Assembly (NCBI RefSeq): GCF_004345665.1
Contig: NZ_SLWR01000020.1
Location: 1 to 64,000, forward strand
From: Kribbella antiqua
GTDB taxonomy: Bacteria > Actinomycetota > Actinomycetes > Propionibacteriales > Kribbellaceae
DNA length: 64,000 nt
Reading direction: 5' to 3'
Shown here: positions 17,803 through 26,424 of the stretch, one piece after another
How positions within the stretch are numbered: position 1 is the first letter of the stretch
Layout: each line of letters opens with the position of its first letter
Notes under the pieces: generated by a model
What the model saw: the letters and a program-made list of their open reading frames with translations, nothing else
The model's database searches: none
Told to the model about the DNA's origin: nothing
Position numbers and translations under genes: made by a program

Positions 17803-19956
17803 ATGCAGATCCTCGCCATCGTCGTCTCGCTCGCGATCGCCGCTGTCGGTGTCGCGTTGTTCGGCAAGACGATCGGGCACATCGTGTCCGTCATCAAGCT
17901 CGGTCAGCCGGTCTCCCGGACCGACCGGCCGGGGCAGCGCACCGCCGTACTGGTCAAGGAGACGCTCGGCCACACGAGGATGCTGCAGTGGAGCCATATC
18001 GGCGTACTGCACTGGTTCGTCGCGTTCGGCTTCATCGGGCTGTTCCTCACCCTGGTGACGGCGTTCGGGCAGCTGTTCGACGCGCACTTCGCGTTGCCGA
18101 TCATTGGCCATTGGTTCGTCTTCGAGTGGGCGAGCGAGGCGCTGACCTGCACCGGGCTGGTGTCGATCGCCGCGCTGATCCTGATCCGGTTGCGGCATCT
18201 GCCCCGCGGCTCCGAGGGTCGCTACAGCCGGTTCTTCGGCTCGACCGCCTGGCAGGCGTACTACGTCGAGTACACGATTCTCGGCGTACTCGCGTGCATC
18301 CTGCTGCTGCGCGGGCTCGAGTACGAACTCAGCGGGGTGTCGAAGTTCCACTTCCCCACGACGTACTTCATCGGCGACGCCTTCTTCGGCGGGCTGTCGG
18401 AGCACGGCCTGGAGAACGGGATCTACCTGGTCTCGATGGTGAAGATCATCATCTCGTTCGCCTGGATGATCACCATCTCGCTGAACGCGACCATGGGTGT
18501 GGCCTGGCACCGGTTCACCGCCTGGCCGAACATCTGGTTCAAGCGCAAGGCCGACGGCGGTACGGCGCTCGGCGGGCTGCAGCCGATCATGGTCAACGGC
18601 GCCCCGATCGACTTCGAGAACATCGAAGAGCTGGACGAGGACGCGGCCCTCGGCGTCGGCAAGGTCGAGGACTTCACCTGGAAGGGCCTGCTCGACTTCA
18701 CCACCTGCACCGAGTGCGGCCGCTGCCAGTCGCAGTGCCCGGCCTGGAACACCGACAAGCCGCTGTCACCCAAGCTGGTGATGATGAACCTGCGCGAGCA
18801 CGCGTACGCCAAGGCGCCGTACCTGCTGGCCTCCTCCGACGACGACCGCAAGTCGCTGCCCGAGCTGGTGCTGGCCGAGCAGGACAAGCCGCTGGTCGGT
18901 CCGGCCGACGTCGCCGTGATCGACGAGGAAGCGCTGTGGGCCTGTACGTCGTGCGGCGCCTGCGTGCAGCAGTGCCCGGTCGACATCGAGCACGTCGACG
19001 CCATCATGGACATGCGCCGCTACCAGGTGCTGATCGAGTCGTCCTTCCCGTCCGAGCTGAACGGGCTCTTCAAAGGCCTGGAGAACAAGGGCAATCCGTG
19101 GAACATGAACCCGTCCGGCCGGATGGACTGGGCCAAGGACCTGCCCTTCGAGGTCAAGCAGGTCGGTACCGATGTCGAGACGCTGGCCGAGGTCGAATAC
19201 CTGTTCTGGGTCGGCTGCGCCGGCGCCTTCGAGGACCGCGCGAAGAAGACCACCCAGGCCGTCGCCGAACTGCTCAACATCGCCGGCGTCAGCTTCGCCG
19301 TACTGGGTGATGGCGAGACCTGCACCGGCGACCCGGCGCGACGGGCCGGCAACGAGTTCGTCTTCCAGCAGCTGGCGATGCAGAACGCCGAGGTGTTCAA
19401 GGAGACCGGCGCCAAGAAGGTCGTCTCCACCTGCGCGCACTGCTTCAACACCCTGAAGAACGAGTACTCCCAGCTCGGCGTCGAGCTCGATGTCATCCAT
19501 CACACCCAGCTGCTGAACCGGCTGGTCCGCGAGGGCAAGCTGACCCCGGTCGCCCCGACCGACAGTTCACTCAACGGCCAGAAGATCACCTACCACGACC
19601 CGTGCTACCTCGGCCGCCACAACCAGGTGTACGACGCCCCGCGCGAACTGCTCGACATCATCCCCGGCGCCGAGTACGCCGAGATGCCGCGGAACAAGAC
19701 CAAGTCGTTCTGCTGCGGCGCCGGCGGCGCGCGGATGTGGATGGAAGAGAAGATCGGCACCCGGATCAACCTCAACCGCACCACCGAAGCCGTCGACACC
19801 GGCGCCGACAAGATCGCCACCGGCTGCCCGTTCTGCCGCGTGATGCTGTCCGACGGCCTCACCGCCAAGCAGGCCGACGGCTCGGCCCGCGAGTCCGTCG
19901 AGGTCCAGGACGTCGCCCAACTCCTCCTCGCTTCGGTGAAGCGTGGGGAAAGCTAA
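17803..19956 (+). CDS. Membrane (Fe-S)-binding oxidoreductase, HdrD/GlpC-like
   Basis: 717 residues. The N-terminal about 250 residues hold several membrane spans of the NarI/HdrE haem-binding type. Two [4Fe-4S] ferredoxin motifs follow (CTECGRCQSQCP from about 303; CTSCGACVQQCP from about 381). Two CCG cysteine-rich domains come after, with CAHCFN (about 544) and CCGAGGARM (about 637). This fusion is common in actinomycetes and is thought to pass electrons from a cytoplasmic donor to membrane quinone; the donor is not known. A TAACAT -10-like box lies 7 nt before the ATG, so the mRNA may be leaderless. Confidence 0.88.
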   Translation: MQILAIVVSLAIAAVGVALFGKTIGHIVSVIKLGQPVSRTDRPGQRTAVLVKETLGHTRMLQWSHIGVLHWFVAFGFIGLFLTLVTAFGQLFDAHFALPIIGHWFVFEWASEALTCTGLVSIAALILIRLRHLPRGSEGRYSRFFGSTAWQAYYVEYTILGVLACILLLRGLEYELSGVSKFHFPTTYFIGDAFFGGLSEHGLENGIYLVSMVKIIISFAWMITISLNATMGVAWHRFTAWPNIWFKRKADGGTALGGLQPIMVNGAPIDFENIEELDEDAALGVGKVEDFTWKGLLDFTTCTECGRCQSQCPAWNTDKPLSPKLVMMNLREHAYAKAPYLLASSDDDRKSLPELVLAEQDKPLVGPADVAVIDEEALWACTSCGACVQQCPVDIEHVDAIMDMRRYQVLIESSFPSELNGLFKGLENKGNPWNMNPSGRMDWAKDLPFEVKQVGTDVETLAEVEYLFWVGCAGAFEDRAKKTTQAVAELLNIAGVSFAVLGDGETCTGDPARRAGNEFVFQQLAMQNAEVFKETGAKKVVSTCAHCFNTLKNEYSQLGVELDVIHHTQLLNRLVREGKLTPVAPTDSSLNGQKITYHDPCYLGRHNQVYDAPRELLDIIPGAEYAEMPRNKTKSFCCGAGGARMWMEEKIGTRINLNRTTEAVDTGADKIATGCPFCRVMLSDGLTAKQADGSARESVEVQDVAQLLLASVKRGES

Positions 19957-20044
19957 CTGCAAGAAGCTGCAAATGGTCTTCCTCTCCAGCTGGTCTAGCC
20001 CATAAGATCCATCGGCTCGCACCACCTGGGGAGGAAATCCGCTC

Positions 20045-20818
20045 ATGAAGCTCCGCGCCGCCATGGCCACCGTCGCCGCGCTGCCACTGGCCCTCGGCCT
20101 GGCCGCCTGCGGCAACGACAATCCTGAAGCCACCGGCTACAAGCCGTCCGCGCCCGCCGCGACGACCGCCGCGCCTCTCAAGGCGGCGCCGGTGGTCCGT
20201 CTCAACCGGGTCACCTTCGTCCCGGCGATGAACACCGCGCTGACGAAGCAGAAGTCCTGGCACATCACCGGCACGATGACGGCCAACGGCGCCACCGTTC
20301 TGACGATGGACGGTGTACAGACCGCCAAGCCGGCGGCGATGACGATGGAAGCTGCCGGCCAGGCGTTCGGTGGCAAGAAGATGAAGGTCATCCTCGTCAA
20401 CAAGACGCTCTACGTCTCGATGCCGGGCGTGACTCCGGCCGGCAAGTACGCGAAGGCTACCGGCGCCGAGGCCGAGGAGGTCCGTTCACTGGTCGACAAC
20501 GGCGACCCGACCAAGCTCTTTTCCTCGTTGAGCGCGCTGACCACGGTGAAGTTCGTCCGCTCGGAGACCATCGGCGGCCAGAAGCTCGACCGGTACGACG
20601 TCACGGTCGACACCAAGAAGGCCCTCGCCGCCCAGGGACAGAAGGTGCCGGCGGGTGTGCCGAAGACCCTGACCTACTCCCTGTGGATGGACAAGGCGCA
20701 CCTGGTCCGCCGGCTCTCGTTCGACCTGAGCGGGGTGTCCATGGTCATGACGATGTCCGACTACAACAAGCCGGTCAGCATCTCGGCGCCGCCGGCCAGC
20801 AAGGTCGTCAGTCGCTGA
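20045..20818 (+). CDS. LppX/LprG-like lipoprotein
   Basis: 257 residues. The signal peptide ends in the lipobox LAAC (Cys about residue 22), so it is anchored to the outer face of the membrane. After a Thr/Ala-rich linker the mature domain has the alternating strand pattern of the LprG/LppX fold (SWHITGTMTANGATVLTMDG, VKFVRSETIGGQKLDRYDVT, YSLWMDKAHLVRRLSFD). LprG-type proteins bind lipids in an inner cavity in mycobacteria. Here only the fold family is supported. It follows the Fe-S gene by 88 bp, with GGAGGAAA before the start. Confidence 0.75.
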   Translation: MKLRAAMATVAALPLALGLAACGNDNPEATGYKPSAPAATTAAPLKAAPVVRLNRVTFVPAMNTALTKQKSWHITGTMTANGATVLTMDGVQTAKPAAMTMEAAGQAFGGKKMKVILVNKTLYVSMPGVTPAGKYAKATGAEAEEVRSLVDNGDPTKLFSSLSALTTVKFVRSETIGGQKLDRYDVTVDTKKALAAQGQKVPAGVPKTLTYSLWMDKAHLVRRLSFDLSGVSMVMTMSDYNKPVSISAPPASKVVSR

Positions 20819-20939
20819 GCGGCCGGATCCGGTCATTTCACAGGCGCTCGTGAGAAGTTCTCGTAACGTGACGTTAGTCAGGTAGCAACTTACCTGTCGG
20901 AGAAGTGATCAGCTCGGATGATCGAGTGGGCGGGTGCCG

Positions 20940-22517
20940 ATGAACGTGCGCGTTGGTAGTACTCGACGAAGCTTCCTGACCGTGACCGGAGCGGCGGCCG
21001 CCATGGCGCTGACCGGCAGTCTCCCCGAGGTCGAACCGGCGAAAGCCGGCGCCACCGGCCCGGTCGACCGACGGGATCCGTACACCCTCGGCATCGCGTC
21101 GGGCGACCCGCTGCCGGACGCGGTGGTGATCTGGACCCGGCTCGCGCCCGAGCCGCTCGCACCGTTCGGCGGCATGGACCGTCGCCCGGTCGAGGTCCAG
21201 TGGCAGGTCGCCGAGGACGAGCAGTTCCGCCGGATCGTCAGCCAGGGCACGACCCTCGCGCGACCCGAGTCGAGCCACTCGGTCCACGTCGACGTACGAG
21301 GGCTCCGTCCGTGGCGGCACTACTGGTACCGCTTCCGCGTGAACGGGAAGCTCAGCCCGGTCGGCCGGACCCGGACCGCGCCGCCGCCCAACGCGGTCGT
21401 CCCGGAGATGTCGCTGGCGTTCGCGTCCTGCCAGGCGTGGTGGGAGGGCTGGTACACGGCGTACGCCGACATGGCCAAGCGCGACCACGATGTCGTGTTC
21501 TTCCTCGGCGACTACATCTACGAGTTCGGGATCGACCGCGGCATCCGGCCGCATTCGAACGAGCCCTACATCACCCAGCAGACCGTGACGCTGGACGAGT
21601 ACCGAGTGCGATACGCGTCGTACAAGATGGATCCCGATCTGCAGGCAGCGCATGCGGCCGCGCCCTGGGTGGTCACGCTCGACGATCACGAGGTGGTCGA
21701 CAACTGGGCCGACGAGGCGCATCCGAGCGCACCGCCCGCGCAGTTCCTGGTGCGGCGAGCCAACGCGTTCCGCGCGTACTGGGAACACATGCCGCTGCGG
21801 TTCGCTCAGTTGCCGAACGGTCCGGACATGCAGCTCTACCGGCGGATCCGGTACGGCCGCCTCGCCGAGTTCAGCGTGCTCGACACCCGCCAATACCGCT
21901 CCGACCAGGCGTACGGCGATGGCACGAAGGCGCCCGGCCCGGAGACCAAGGACCCGGCGCGCACGATCACCGGCGACGCCCAGGAGAAGTGGCTGCTCGA
22001 CGGCTGGTCGGCCTCGCAGTCGCGCTGGAACGTCCTCGCACACCAGACCGCGATCGCCCGCCTCGACACCAAGGACGGACCGGAGGTGCTGGTCCCGATG
22101 GACACCTGGGACGGCTACGAGGCGTCCCGCGACCGCGTCCTCGGCGGCGCCGTTCAGCGCAACGTCCGCAACCTGGTCTCGATCGCCGGCGACCTGCACC
22201 GCAGCGTCGCCTCGGACCTCAAGCTGGACTTCACCAACCCGGACTCCCCGACCGTCGGCAGCGAGTTCGTCGGTACGTCGATCTCGTCCGGCATCGACGG
22301 GATGGACCTCGACCCGGGCGGACTGACCCTGCTCAAGGAGAACCCGCACATCAAGTTCGGCAACTTCCAGCGCGGTTACGTCAGTTGCAACATCACTCCG
22401 CAGCGCTGGATCTCCGACTATCGCGTGGTCGACAAGGTCAGCGTCCCGAACGGCACCGTCAGCACCCGCGCCAAGCTCCTCGTCGAGGACGGGCGCCCGG
22501 GAATCCAGAGCGTCTGA
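20940..22517 (+). CDS. PhoD-like alkaline phosphatase, Tat-exported
   Basis: 525 residues from ATG 20940; GTG 20934 would add two. The Tat signal reads STRRSFLTVTGAAAAM. The mature part has a PhoD N-terminal domain (TLGIASGDPLPDAVVIWTRL) and the metallophosphatase core: FASCQAW, FFLGDYIYEFG, LDDHEVVDNW and AGDLHRS. These carry the Asp, Asn, Cys and His ligands for the Fe/Ca cofactor of PhoD enzymes, which release phosphate from mono- and diesters including teichoic acids. The next gene starts 10 bp later, so they form one operon. I see no PHO box upstream. Confidence 0.92.
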   Translation: MNVRVGSTRRSFLTVTGAAAAMALTGSLPEVEPAKAGATGPVDRRDPYTLGIASGDPLPDAVVIWTRLAPEPLAPFGGMDRRPVEVQWQVAEDEQFRRIVSQGTTLARPESSHSVHVDVRGLRPWRHYWYRFRVNGKLSPVGRTRTAPPPNAVVPEMSLAFASCQAWWEGWYTAYADMAKRDHDVVFFLGDYIYEFGIDRGIRPHSNEPYITQQTVTLDEYRVRYASYKMDPDLQAAHAAAPWVVTLDDHEVVDNWADEAHPSAPPAQFLVRRANAFRAYWEHMPLRFAQLPNGPDMQLYRRIRYGRLAEFSVLDTRQYRSDQAYGDGTKAPGPETKDPARTITGDAQEKWLLDGWSASQSRWNVLAHQTAIARLDTKDGPEVLVPMDTWDGYEASRDRVLGGAVQRNVRNLVSIAGDLHRSVASDLKLDFTNPDSPTVGSEFVGTSISSGIDGMDLDPGGLTLLKENPHIKFGNFQRGYVSCNITPQRWISDYRVVDKVSVPNGTVSTRAKLLVEDGRPGIQSV

Positions 22518-22527
22518 GGAGACAGCG

Positions 22528-23430
22528 ATGAGCACTCGCCGTTCGGCTTTCATCCTGGTCGCCTCGGTCGCCGCGACCGTGGTCGCCTCCACCACCATTT
22601 CGATGCTCGGGGCAACAACTGGCAGTACGGCGCCCGCCGCGGAGCCGGCCGAGCTCGAGCGACCGAGCGACGTACAGATCGCTGTTCAGCCGGAGCAACT
22701 GAGCGTCGTCGGCCTGCCCTGCTTCCCGGGCAACCTCAACCTGACGATGACCAACACCGGCAGCGAGGCGCGGTACGCCGACCTGACGCTCGACCCGAGT
22801 GGCCCGTTGCAACTGTCCCGCCGGCTCTTCTCCTCCTGGCTCCCCGCGGTCGACCCCGACCAGCCGGTGTCGGCTCCGGTCGAGGTGCGGGTCCCCCGCG
22901 ACACTCAGCCCGGCAGCTATGCCATCGACCTCGAGGTCGACAAGACCGAGCTGACCGTTCCGGTGACGGTGAATCCCCTGCCACCCAAGGGCCCTGGCGA
23001 CAACCTCGCGCTCGGCGAGCAGGCGGCCGCTTCGTCGACGCACGGCAACTTCTTTCTCTGCGGCGCGGTCGACGGCGACAAGGACCCCGAGCACTGGGAC
23101 ACCCTGACCGGCTGGAACGACGGCACCCGCGCGGCCTTCCCGGACACCTACGACGTCGCGCTGTTCCAGCCAGCCACGATCAGCCGGGTCGAGCTCTACA
23201 CGCTGGACTCGGCCAAGTACCCGGCGAAGAGCGTCGGCCTGCGCGACTGGGACGTCCAGGTCCGCAACGGGCGTACGTGGACGACGGTCGCGCAGGTCCG
23301 CGGCAACACGGTCGGGCACGTCACGTCGACCTTCGCTCCGGCCCAGGCGGACGCCGTACGCATCCTCTGCCTCGACGGCAACGACCACACCTACTCCCGC
23401 ATCGTCGAGCTCGAGGTCTTCGCCAGCTGA
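22528..23430 (+). CDS. Secreted protein with C-terminal F5/8-type (discoidin) domain
   Basis: 300 residues with an N-terminal signal or anchor (AFILVASVAATVVASTTISML). A beta-sandwich region (about 50-150, NEW3-like: NLNLTMTNTGSEARYADLTL) is followed by a discoidin fold (NLALGEQAAASSTHG, ISRVELYTLDSAKYPAKS, WDVQVRNGRTWTTVAQV, RILCLDGNDHTYSRIVELE). Such domains bind glycans. Lying 10 bp after phoD, it probably serves the phosphatase at the cell surface, for example by binding its polymer substrate; that is inference. Confidence 0.75.
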   Translation: MSTRRSAFILVASVAATVVASTTISMLGATTGSTAPAAEPAELERPSDVQIAVQPEQLSVVGLPCFPGNLNLTMTNTGSEARYADLTLDPSGPLQLSRRLFSSWLPAVDPDQPVSAPVEVRVPRDTQPGSYAIDLEVDKTELTVPVTVNPLPPKGPGDNLALGEQAAASSTHGNFFLCGAVDGDKDPEHWDTLTGWNDGTRAAFPDTYDVALFQPATISRVELYTLDSAKYPAKSVGLRDWDVQVRNGRTWTTVAQVRGNTVGHVTSTFAPAQADAVRILCLDGNDHTYSRIVELEVFAS

Positions 23431-23522
23431 CCCATTTGGTGGGTCCACCCATGAGCTTGTGGGTTCCCCAGCAGTATTCGGAGGGCGAACCCGACATTTG
23501 GCTGGGTGACCAGTCAAATGTC
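23431..23522. repeat. Family-1 inverted-repeat element, second full copy
   Basis: The left arm CATTTGGTGGGTCCACCC, then GAGCTTGTGGGTTCCCC, faces a right arm ending GACCAGTCAAATG. The central spacer contains GTATTC, the reverse complement of GAATAC in the 7378-7471 copy. It lies between the convergent ends of the discoidin and SDR genes, directly after the stop codon. Confidence 0.75.
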
Positions 23523-23529
23523 GACCCGA

Positions 23530-24324
23530 TCAGTGGAGGTAGGAGGCGCCGTTGAAGTCGAGGACGGCGCCGCTCGACCAGCCTGCTGCTGGGGAGGCCA
23601 GCCAGTAGATCGCCTGGGCGACCTCCTCGGCGGTGGCGGCGCGGTTGAACGGGCTCTGGGCGCGGATCGAGTCTCCCTCGGGCCCGGCCAGCCACGCCTC
23701 GGTCATGTCGGTGGCGATGAATCCGGGCGCGATTGACGTCACGGTGATGTCATGTGGCGCCAGCGATACCGCCAAGGACTGCCCCAGAGCGTGCAAACCA
23801 GCCTTCGACGCACCGTAGGCCGGCACGTCGGGCTCGCCACGAAACGCCCCGCGCGACCCCACGTTGACCACCGCACCACGCCGTACGCCCTCGGCCGGGT
23901 CCTTGTCGAGCATCTGCCGGGCCACGCACCAGGTCAGGTGAGCCGCTCCCTCCAGGTTCACCGCGAGCGTACGACGCCACGTCGACACCCACTCGTCGTA
24001 CGACGTCTCGGCCAGCGGATGCCCGATCCGGCGGGACCCGGAAACCGGCTCGTCGACGAACAGCGCGGCGTTGTTCACCAGTACGTCGATCCGTCCGAGC
24101 GCGACGGCCGATTCCTCAACCAGGGCAGGGATTGCGGCCGAATCGCCAAGGTCGGCGGAGACCACCGCATGCCCGTCGCCGGGAAGCCCGGAGCGCACCT
24201 CCTCGGCTCGATCGACCGCGCCGCGGCAATGCAGCACAACCCGGTCGCCGGCCTGCGCGAACACCTTCGCGACCGCCGCCCCGACACCTCTCGAGGCGCC
24301 GGTGACAAGTACCCCTCTGGACAC
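23530..24324 (-). CDS. SDR-family oxidoreductase
   Basis: 264 residues from GTG 24324, preceded by GAGGGAGAG; the longer frame to 24378 has no family match. The cofactor motif GASRGVGAA, the NNAALFV motif and active-site YGASK are intact, and the C-terminal PGFIATDMTEAWL fits FabG-like enzymes. The substrate is unknown. It is divergent from the RHH gene, so the TGACGTCA boxes may also act on it. Confidence 0.87.
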   Translation of the reverse strand: MSRGVLVTGASRGVGAAVAKVFAQAGDRVVLHCRGAVDRAEEVRSGLPGDGHAVVSADLGDSAAIPALVEESAVALGRIDVLVNNAALFVDEPVSGSRRIGHPLAETSYDEWVSTWRRTLAVNLEGAAHLTWCVARQMLDKDPAEGVRRGAVVNVGSRGAFRGEPDVPAYGASKAGLHALGQSLAVSLAPHDITVTSIAPGFIATDMTEAWLAGPEGDSIRAQSPFNRAATAEEVAQAIYWLASPAAGWSSGAVLDFNGASYLH

Positions 24325-24372
24325 GCTCTCTCCCTCTCGTCGACTGCGCCCCATTCTGCCTCGGCGGCAGGA

Positions 24373-24417
24373 TGACATCAGAAGGGGTTGACAGTGACGT
24401 CACGATGACGTCATAGT
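24373..24417 (+). promoter_or_regulatory. Leaderless promoter with three TGACRTCA boxes
   Basis: The -35 TTGACA (24388-24393) and -10 CATAGT (24412-24417) are separated by 18 bp, and the ATG begins 7 nt after the -10, so the transcript should start at or next to the start codon. Palindromes TGACATCA (24373-24380), TGACGTCA (24395-24402) and TGACGTCA (24406-24413) are 22 and 11 bp apart, on one face of the helix. This is the layout of tandem 8-bp sites bound by ribbon-helix-helix repressors such as MetJ. Confidence 0.65.
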
Positions 24418-24424
24418 TGCAGTC

Positions 24425-25183
24425 ATGGAACTTGATCACTATCTCGAGTCGGTACGGCGGAGCGTGGAGAACGCGACCGCCCTGGCCGACGACCAAACTC
24501 GCTCCGTGGCCCAGCGCCTCGGAGCCACGCTGGATGACGCGGGCCGGCTGGCCCTCATCTCAGCCCTGTCCGACGCCGCCGGGGAGATCAGCCGTGAGCT
24601 GTCCCCCGGTTCGGTCGAGCTCCGGATGGCTGGCGGCCGTCCCGAGTTCGTGGTCACGCCGGCCCCGAGCCAGCTGACCGGCCCCGACGACACGGACGAC
24701 GAACTGAACGACGACGAGACCGATGCCGAGGCCACCGAGGCGCTCGCACCGGAGGCCGACGAGCCGACCGCGCGGATCACGCTGCGGCTGCCGATGTCGG
24801 TGAAGAACAAGGTGGACGAGGCCGCCGCGGCCGAGGGCATCTCCTCGAACGCGTGGCTGATGCGCACCGTGATGACCGAGCTGAGCGACCGCGGCCGCCG
24901 CGGCCCGCGCCCACCCCGGCCCCCGCGCTCACCGCGCGGCGGAGTGTTCGGCCCCGACGGACCGCTTGGCCCGAACGGTCCCCTCGGCCCCGATGGCGTG
25001 TTCGGACCGGACGGCGTGTTCGGCCCGGGCGGACCTTTCGGCGAGGAGGGCGTCTTCGGACCCGAGCGCGGCCGGCGTGGCCGGGACCGCGACCGCGGCC
25101 GGGATCGTGACCGCGGCCGGGATCGCGGCCGGGGACACGGTGGACACGGCCCGGGTCAGCGGATGACGGGGTGGGTCCAGTGA
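24425..25183 (+). CDS. Ribbon-helix-helix protein with collagen-like and Arg/Asp-rich tail
   Basis: 252 residues. Residues 1-70 are helical and unassigned. An acidic linker (86-110) leads to a ribbon-helix-helix domain at about 115-153 (ARITLRLPMSVKNKV, EGISSNAWLMRTVM), as in Arc/HicB-type antitoxins and repressors. After a Pro/Arg stretch, residues 173-214 are 14 consecutive Gly-X-Y triplets (GVFGPDGPLGPNGPLGPDG). Residues 215-240 are an RD/RG-rich tail. It overlaps the DUF4097 gene by 4 nt. It is likely DNA-binding and self-regulating through the TGACGTCA boxes. A collagen-like segment on a cytoplasmic regulator is unusual. Confidence 0.8.
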   Translation: MELDHYLESVRRSVENATALADDQTRSVAQRLGATLDDAGRLALISALSDAAGEISRELSPGSVELRMAGGRPEFVVTPAPSQLTGPDDTDDELNDDETDAEATEALAPEADEPTARITLRLPMSVKNKVDEAAAAEGISSNAWLMRTVMTELSDRGRRGPRPPRPPRSPRGGVFGPDGPLGPNGPLGPDGVFGPDGVFGPGGPFGEEGVFGPERGRRGRDRDRGRDRDRGRDRGRGHGGHGPGQRMTGWVQ

Positions 25184-26007
25184 GCTCGAGCAGCCAAATG
25201 ACCGCCGAGCCCGGCGAGATCGAGCGGGTCCGGATCGAGATCGGCTCCGGCCGGGTCGAGATCGTCCCGACCGATGGCGAGCAGACCGAGGTCTCCCTGG
25301 AGGTCGACGGCGGTTCCGAGGAGGACGTCGTCTTCAAGGTGCACGACGGCGAGCTGATCGTCGAGGGTCCACGCAACGTCCGGCGCGGCCCGGACATCCA
25401 GGTCCGGATCGCTACTCCGGAGACCCTGGACGCACGCATCAAGACCGGATCGGGTGACATCTTTGCCCACACGTCGCTGGGCACGGCCCGGCTGTCGACC
25501 GGCTCCGGTGACGTACGACTCGAGCGAGTCGAAGGCGACCTCGGAGTCAGCACCGGCAGCGGTGACGTCAAAGTGGACTTCGTCGCCGGCGCGCTCCGGG
25601 CCGGCACCGGCTCCGGCTCGATCGACATCAACGAGGCCGCCGACGCGATCGGGCTGAGCACCGGCTCCGGTGACGTCCGGATCGGCGACGCGGCCGGACC
25701 GACCACGGTCAAGGTCGGCTCGGGTGACATCACCATCGAGCGGATCCGCGACCACTCGGTCGCCACCTCCGGGTCCGGTGACGTCACGGTCGAGAGCGCC
25801 GAAGGGCCGAGCGTTCAGGCCGAGACGGCCCGCGGCGACGTCCGGATCGGCGTACCCGATGGACTGCCGGCCTATCTGGACCTGAAGACCGTCACCGGGC
25901 GGATCCGGTGCGAGCTGGAGCCCGGCGAGAAGCCGGCCGAGGGCGACCGCGCACTGATGCTGCGGGCCCGCACGGTCTCCGGCGACATCAGCGTCGTCAA
26001 GGCCTGA
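25180..26007 (+). CDS. DUF4097 beta-repeat protein, partner of the RHH regulator
   Basis: 275 residues from GTG 25180, which overlaps the RHH stop as GTGA; GTG 25171 is an alternative. No signal peptide or membrane segment is visible. From about residue 75 it is built of strand repeats with the pattern S-T-G-S-G-D-(I/V), about every 20 residues (LSTGSGDVRL, VSTGSGDVKV, LSTGSGDVRI, VKVGSGDITI), the DUF4097 beta-solenoid. In actinomycetes such proteins often follow an RHH/HicB-like gene. The function is unknown; a ligand- or partner-binding scaffold is plausible. Confidence 0.8.
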   Translation: MSSSSQMTAEPGEIERVRIEIGSGRVEIVPTDGEQTEVSLEVDGGSEEDVVFKVHDGELIVEGPRNVRRGPDIQVRIATPETLDARIKTGSGDIFAHTSLGTARLSTGSGDVRLERVEGDLGVSTGSGDVKVDFVAGALRAGTGSGSIDINEAADAIGLSTGSGDVRIGDAAGPTTVKVGSGDITIERIRDHSVATSGSGDVTVESAEGPSVQAETARGDVRIGVPDGLPAYLDLKTVTGRIRCELEPGEKPAEGDRALMLRARTVSGDISVVKA

Positions 26008-26097
26008 AGCACGAAGCGCCAGAAGGTTCCGCCGGCCGCACGCTCGGCGGGACCTGGGCGAAGCATTGCCAAAACCACTCTGAGGGGAGCAAGGACG

Positions 26098-26301
26098 ATG
26101 ATCACCGAACACCAGGAAATCGCACGCTACAAGGTCGCCGAGCAGTTGCGGGCCGCCGACGCCCGGGCACTGCGCAAGGGACCGAGGGCCGACCGCGTCG
26201 GTGGGCCGCGGCACGAACTGGCCGTCGTGCTGCGGAAAATGGCCGACCGGCTGGAGCCGCAGCCGCGCCACCGCCGGACCGGATTGTCGGTCGTCCGATG
26301 A
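26098..26301 (+). CDS. Small basic conserved-type protein
   Basis: 67 residues, ATG with GAGGGGAG upstream. It is rich in Arg and Ala, has no cysteine, no membrane segment and no recognised domain; the middle (HELAVVLRKMADRLEP) looks helical. It lies 90 bp after the DUF4097 gene on the same strand and may be the last member of that operon. Good ribosome site and codon bias support it as real. Confidence 0.6.
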   Translation: MITEHQEIARYKVAEQLRAADARALRKGPRADRVGGPRHELAVVLRKMADRLEPQPRHRRTGLSVVR

Positions 26302-26424
26302 CCGGCCCAGCGGCCGCGCTGTGCAACTTGCTGCAACGACTGGGTCTGGTGACCATGGGGACCCGCAGCCACTGCTAGCGTTCGAGCCGATCATTTACCG
26401 GGTCGACTAGGGGAGTAATCAACG

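Noticed and set aside
24373..24417. CRE-like TGACGTCA sites taken as a eukaryotic-type element
   Set aside because: In this context tandem 8-bp palindromes in helical phase fit a bacterial RHH protein; no other reading is supported.
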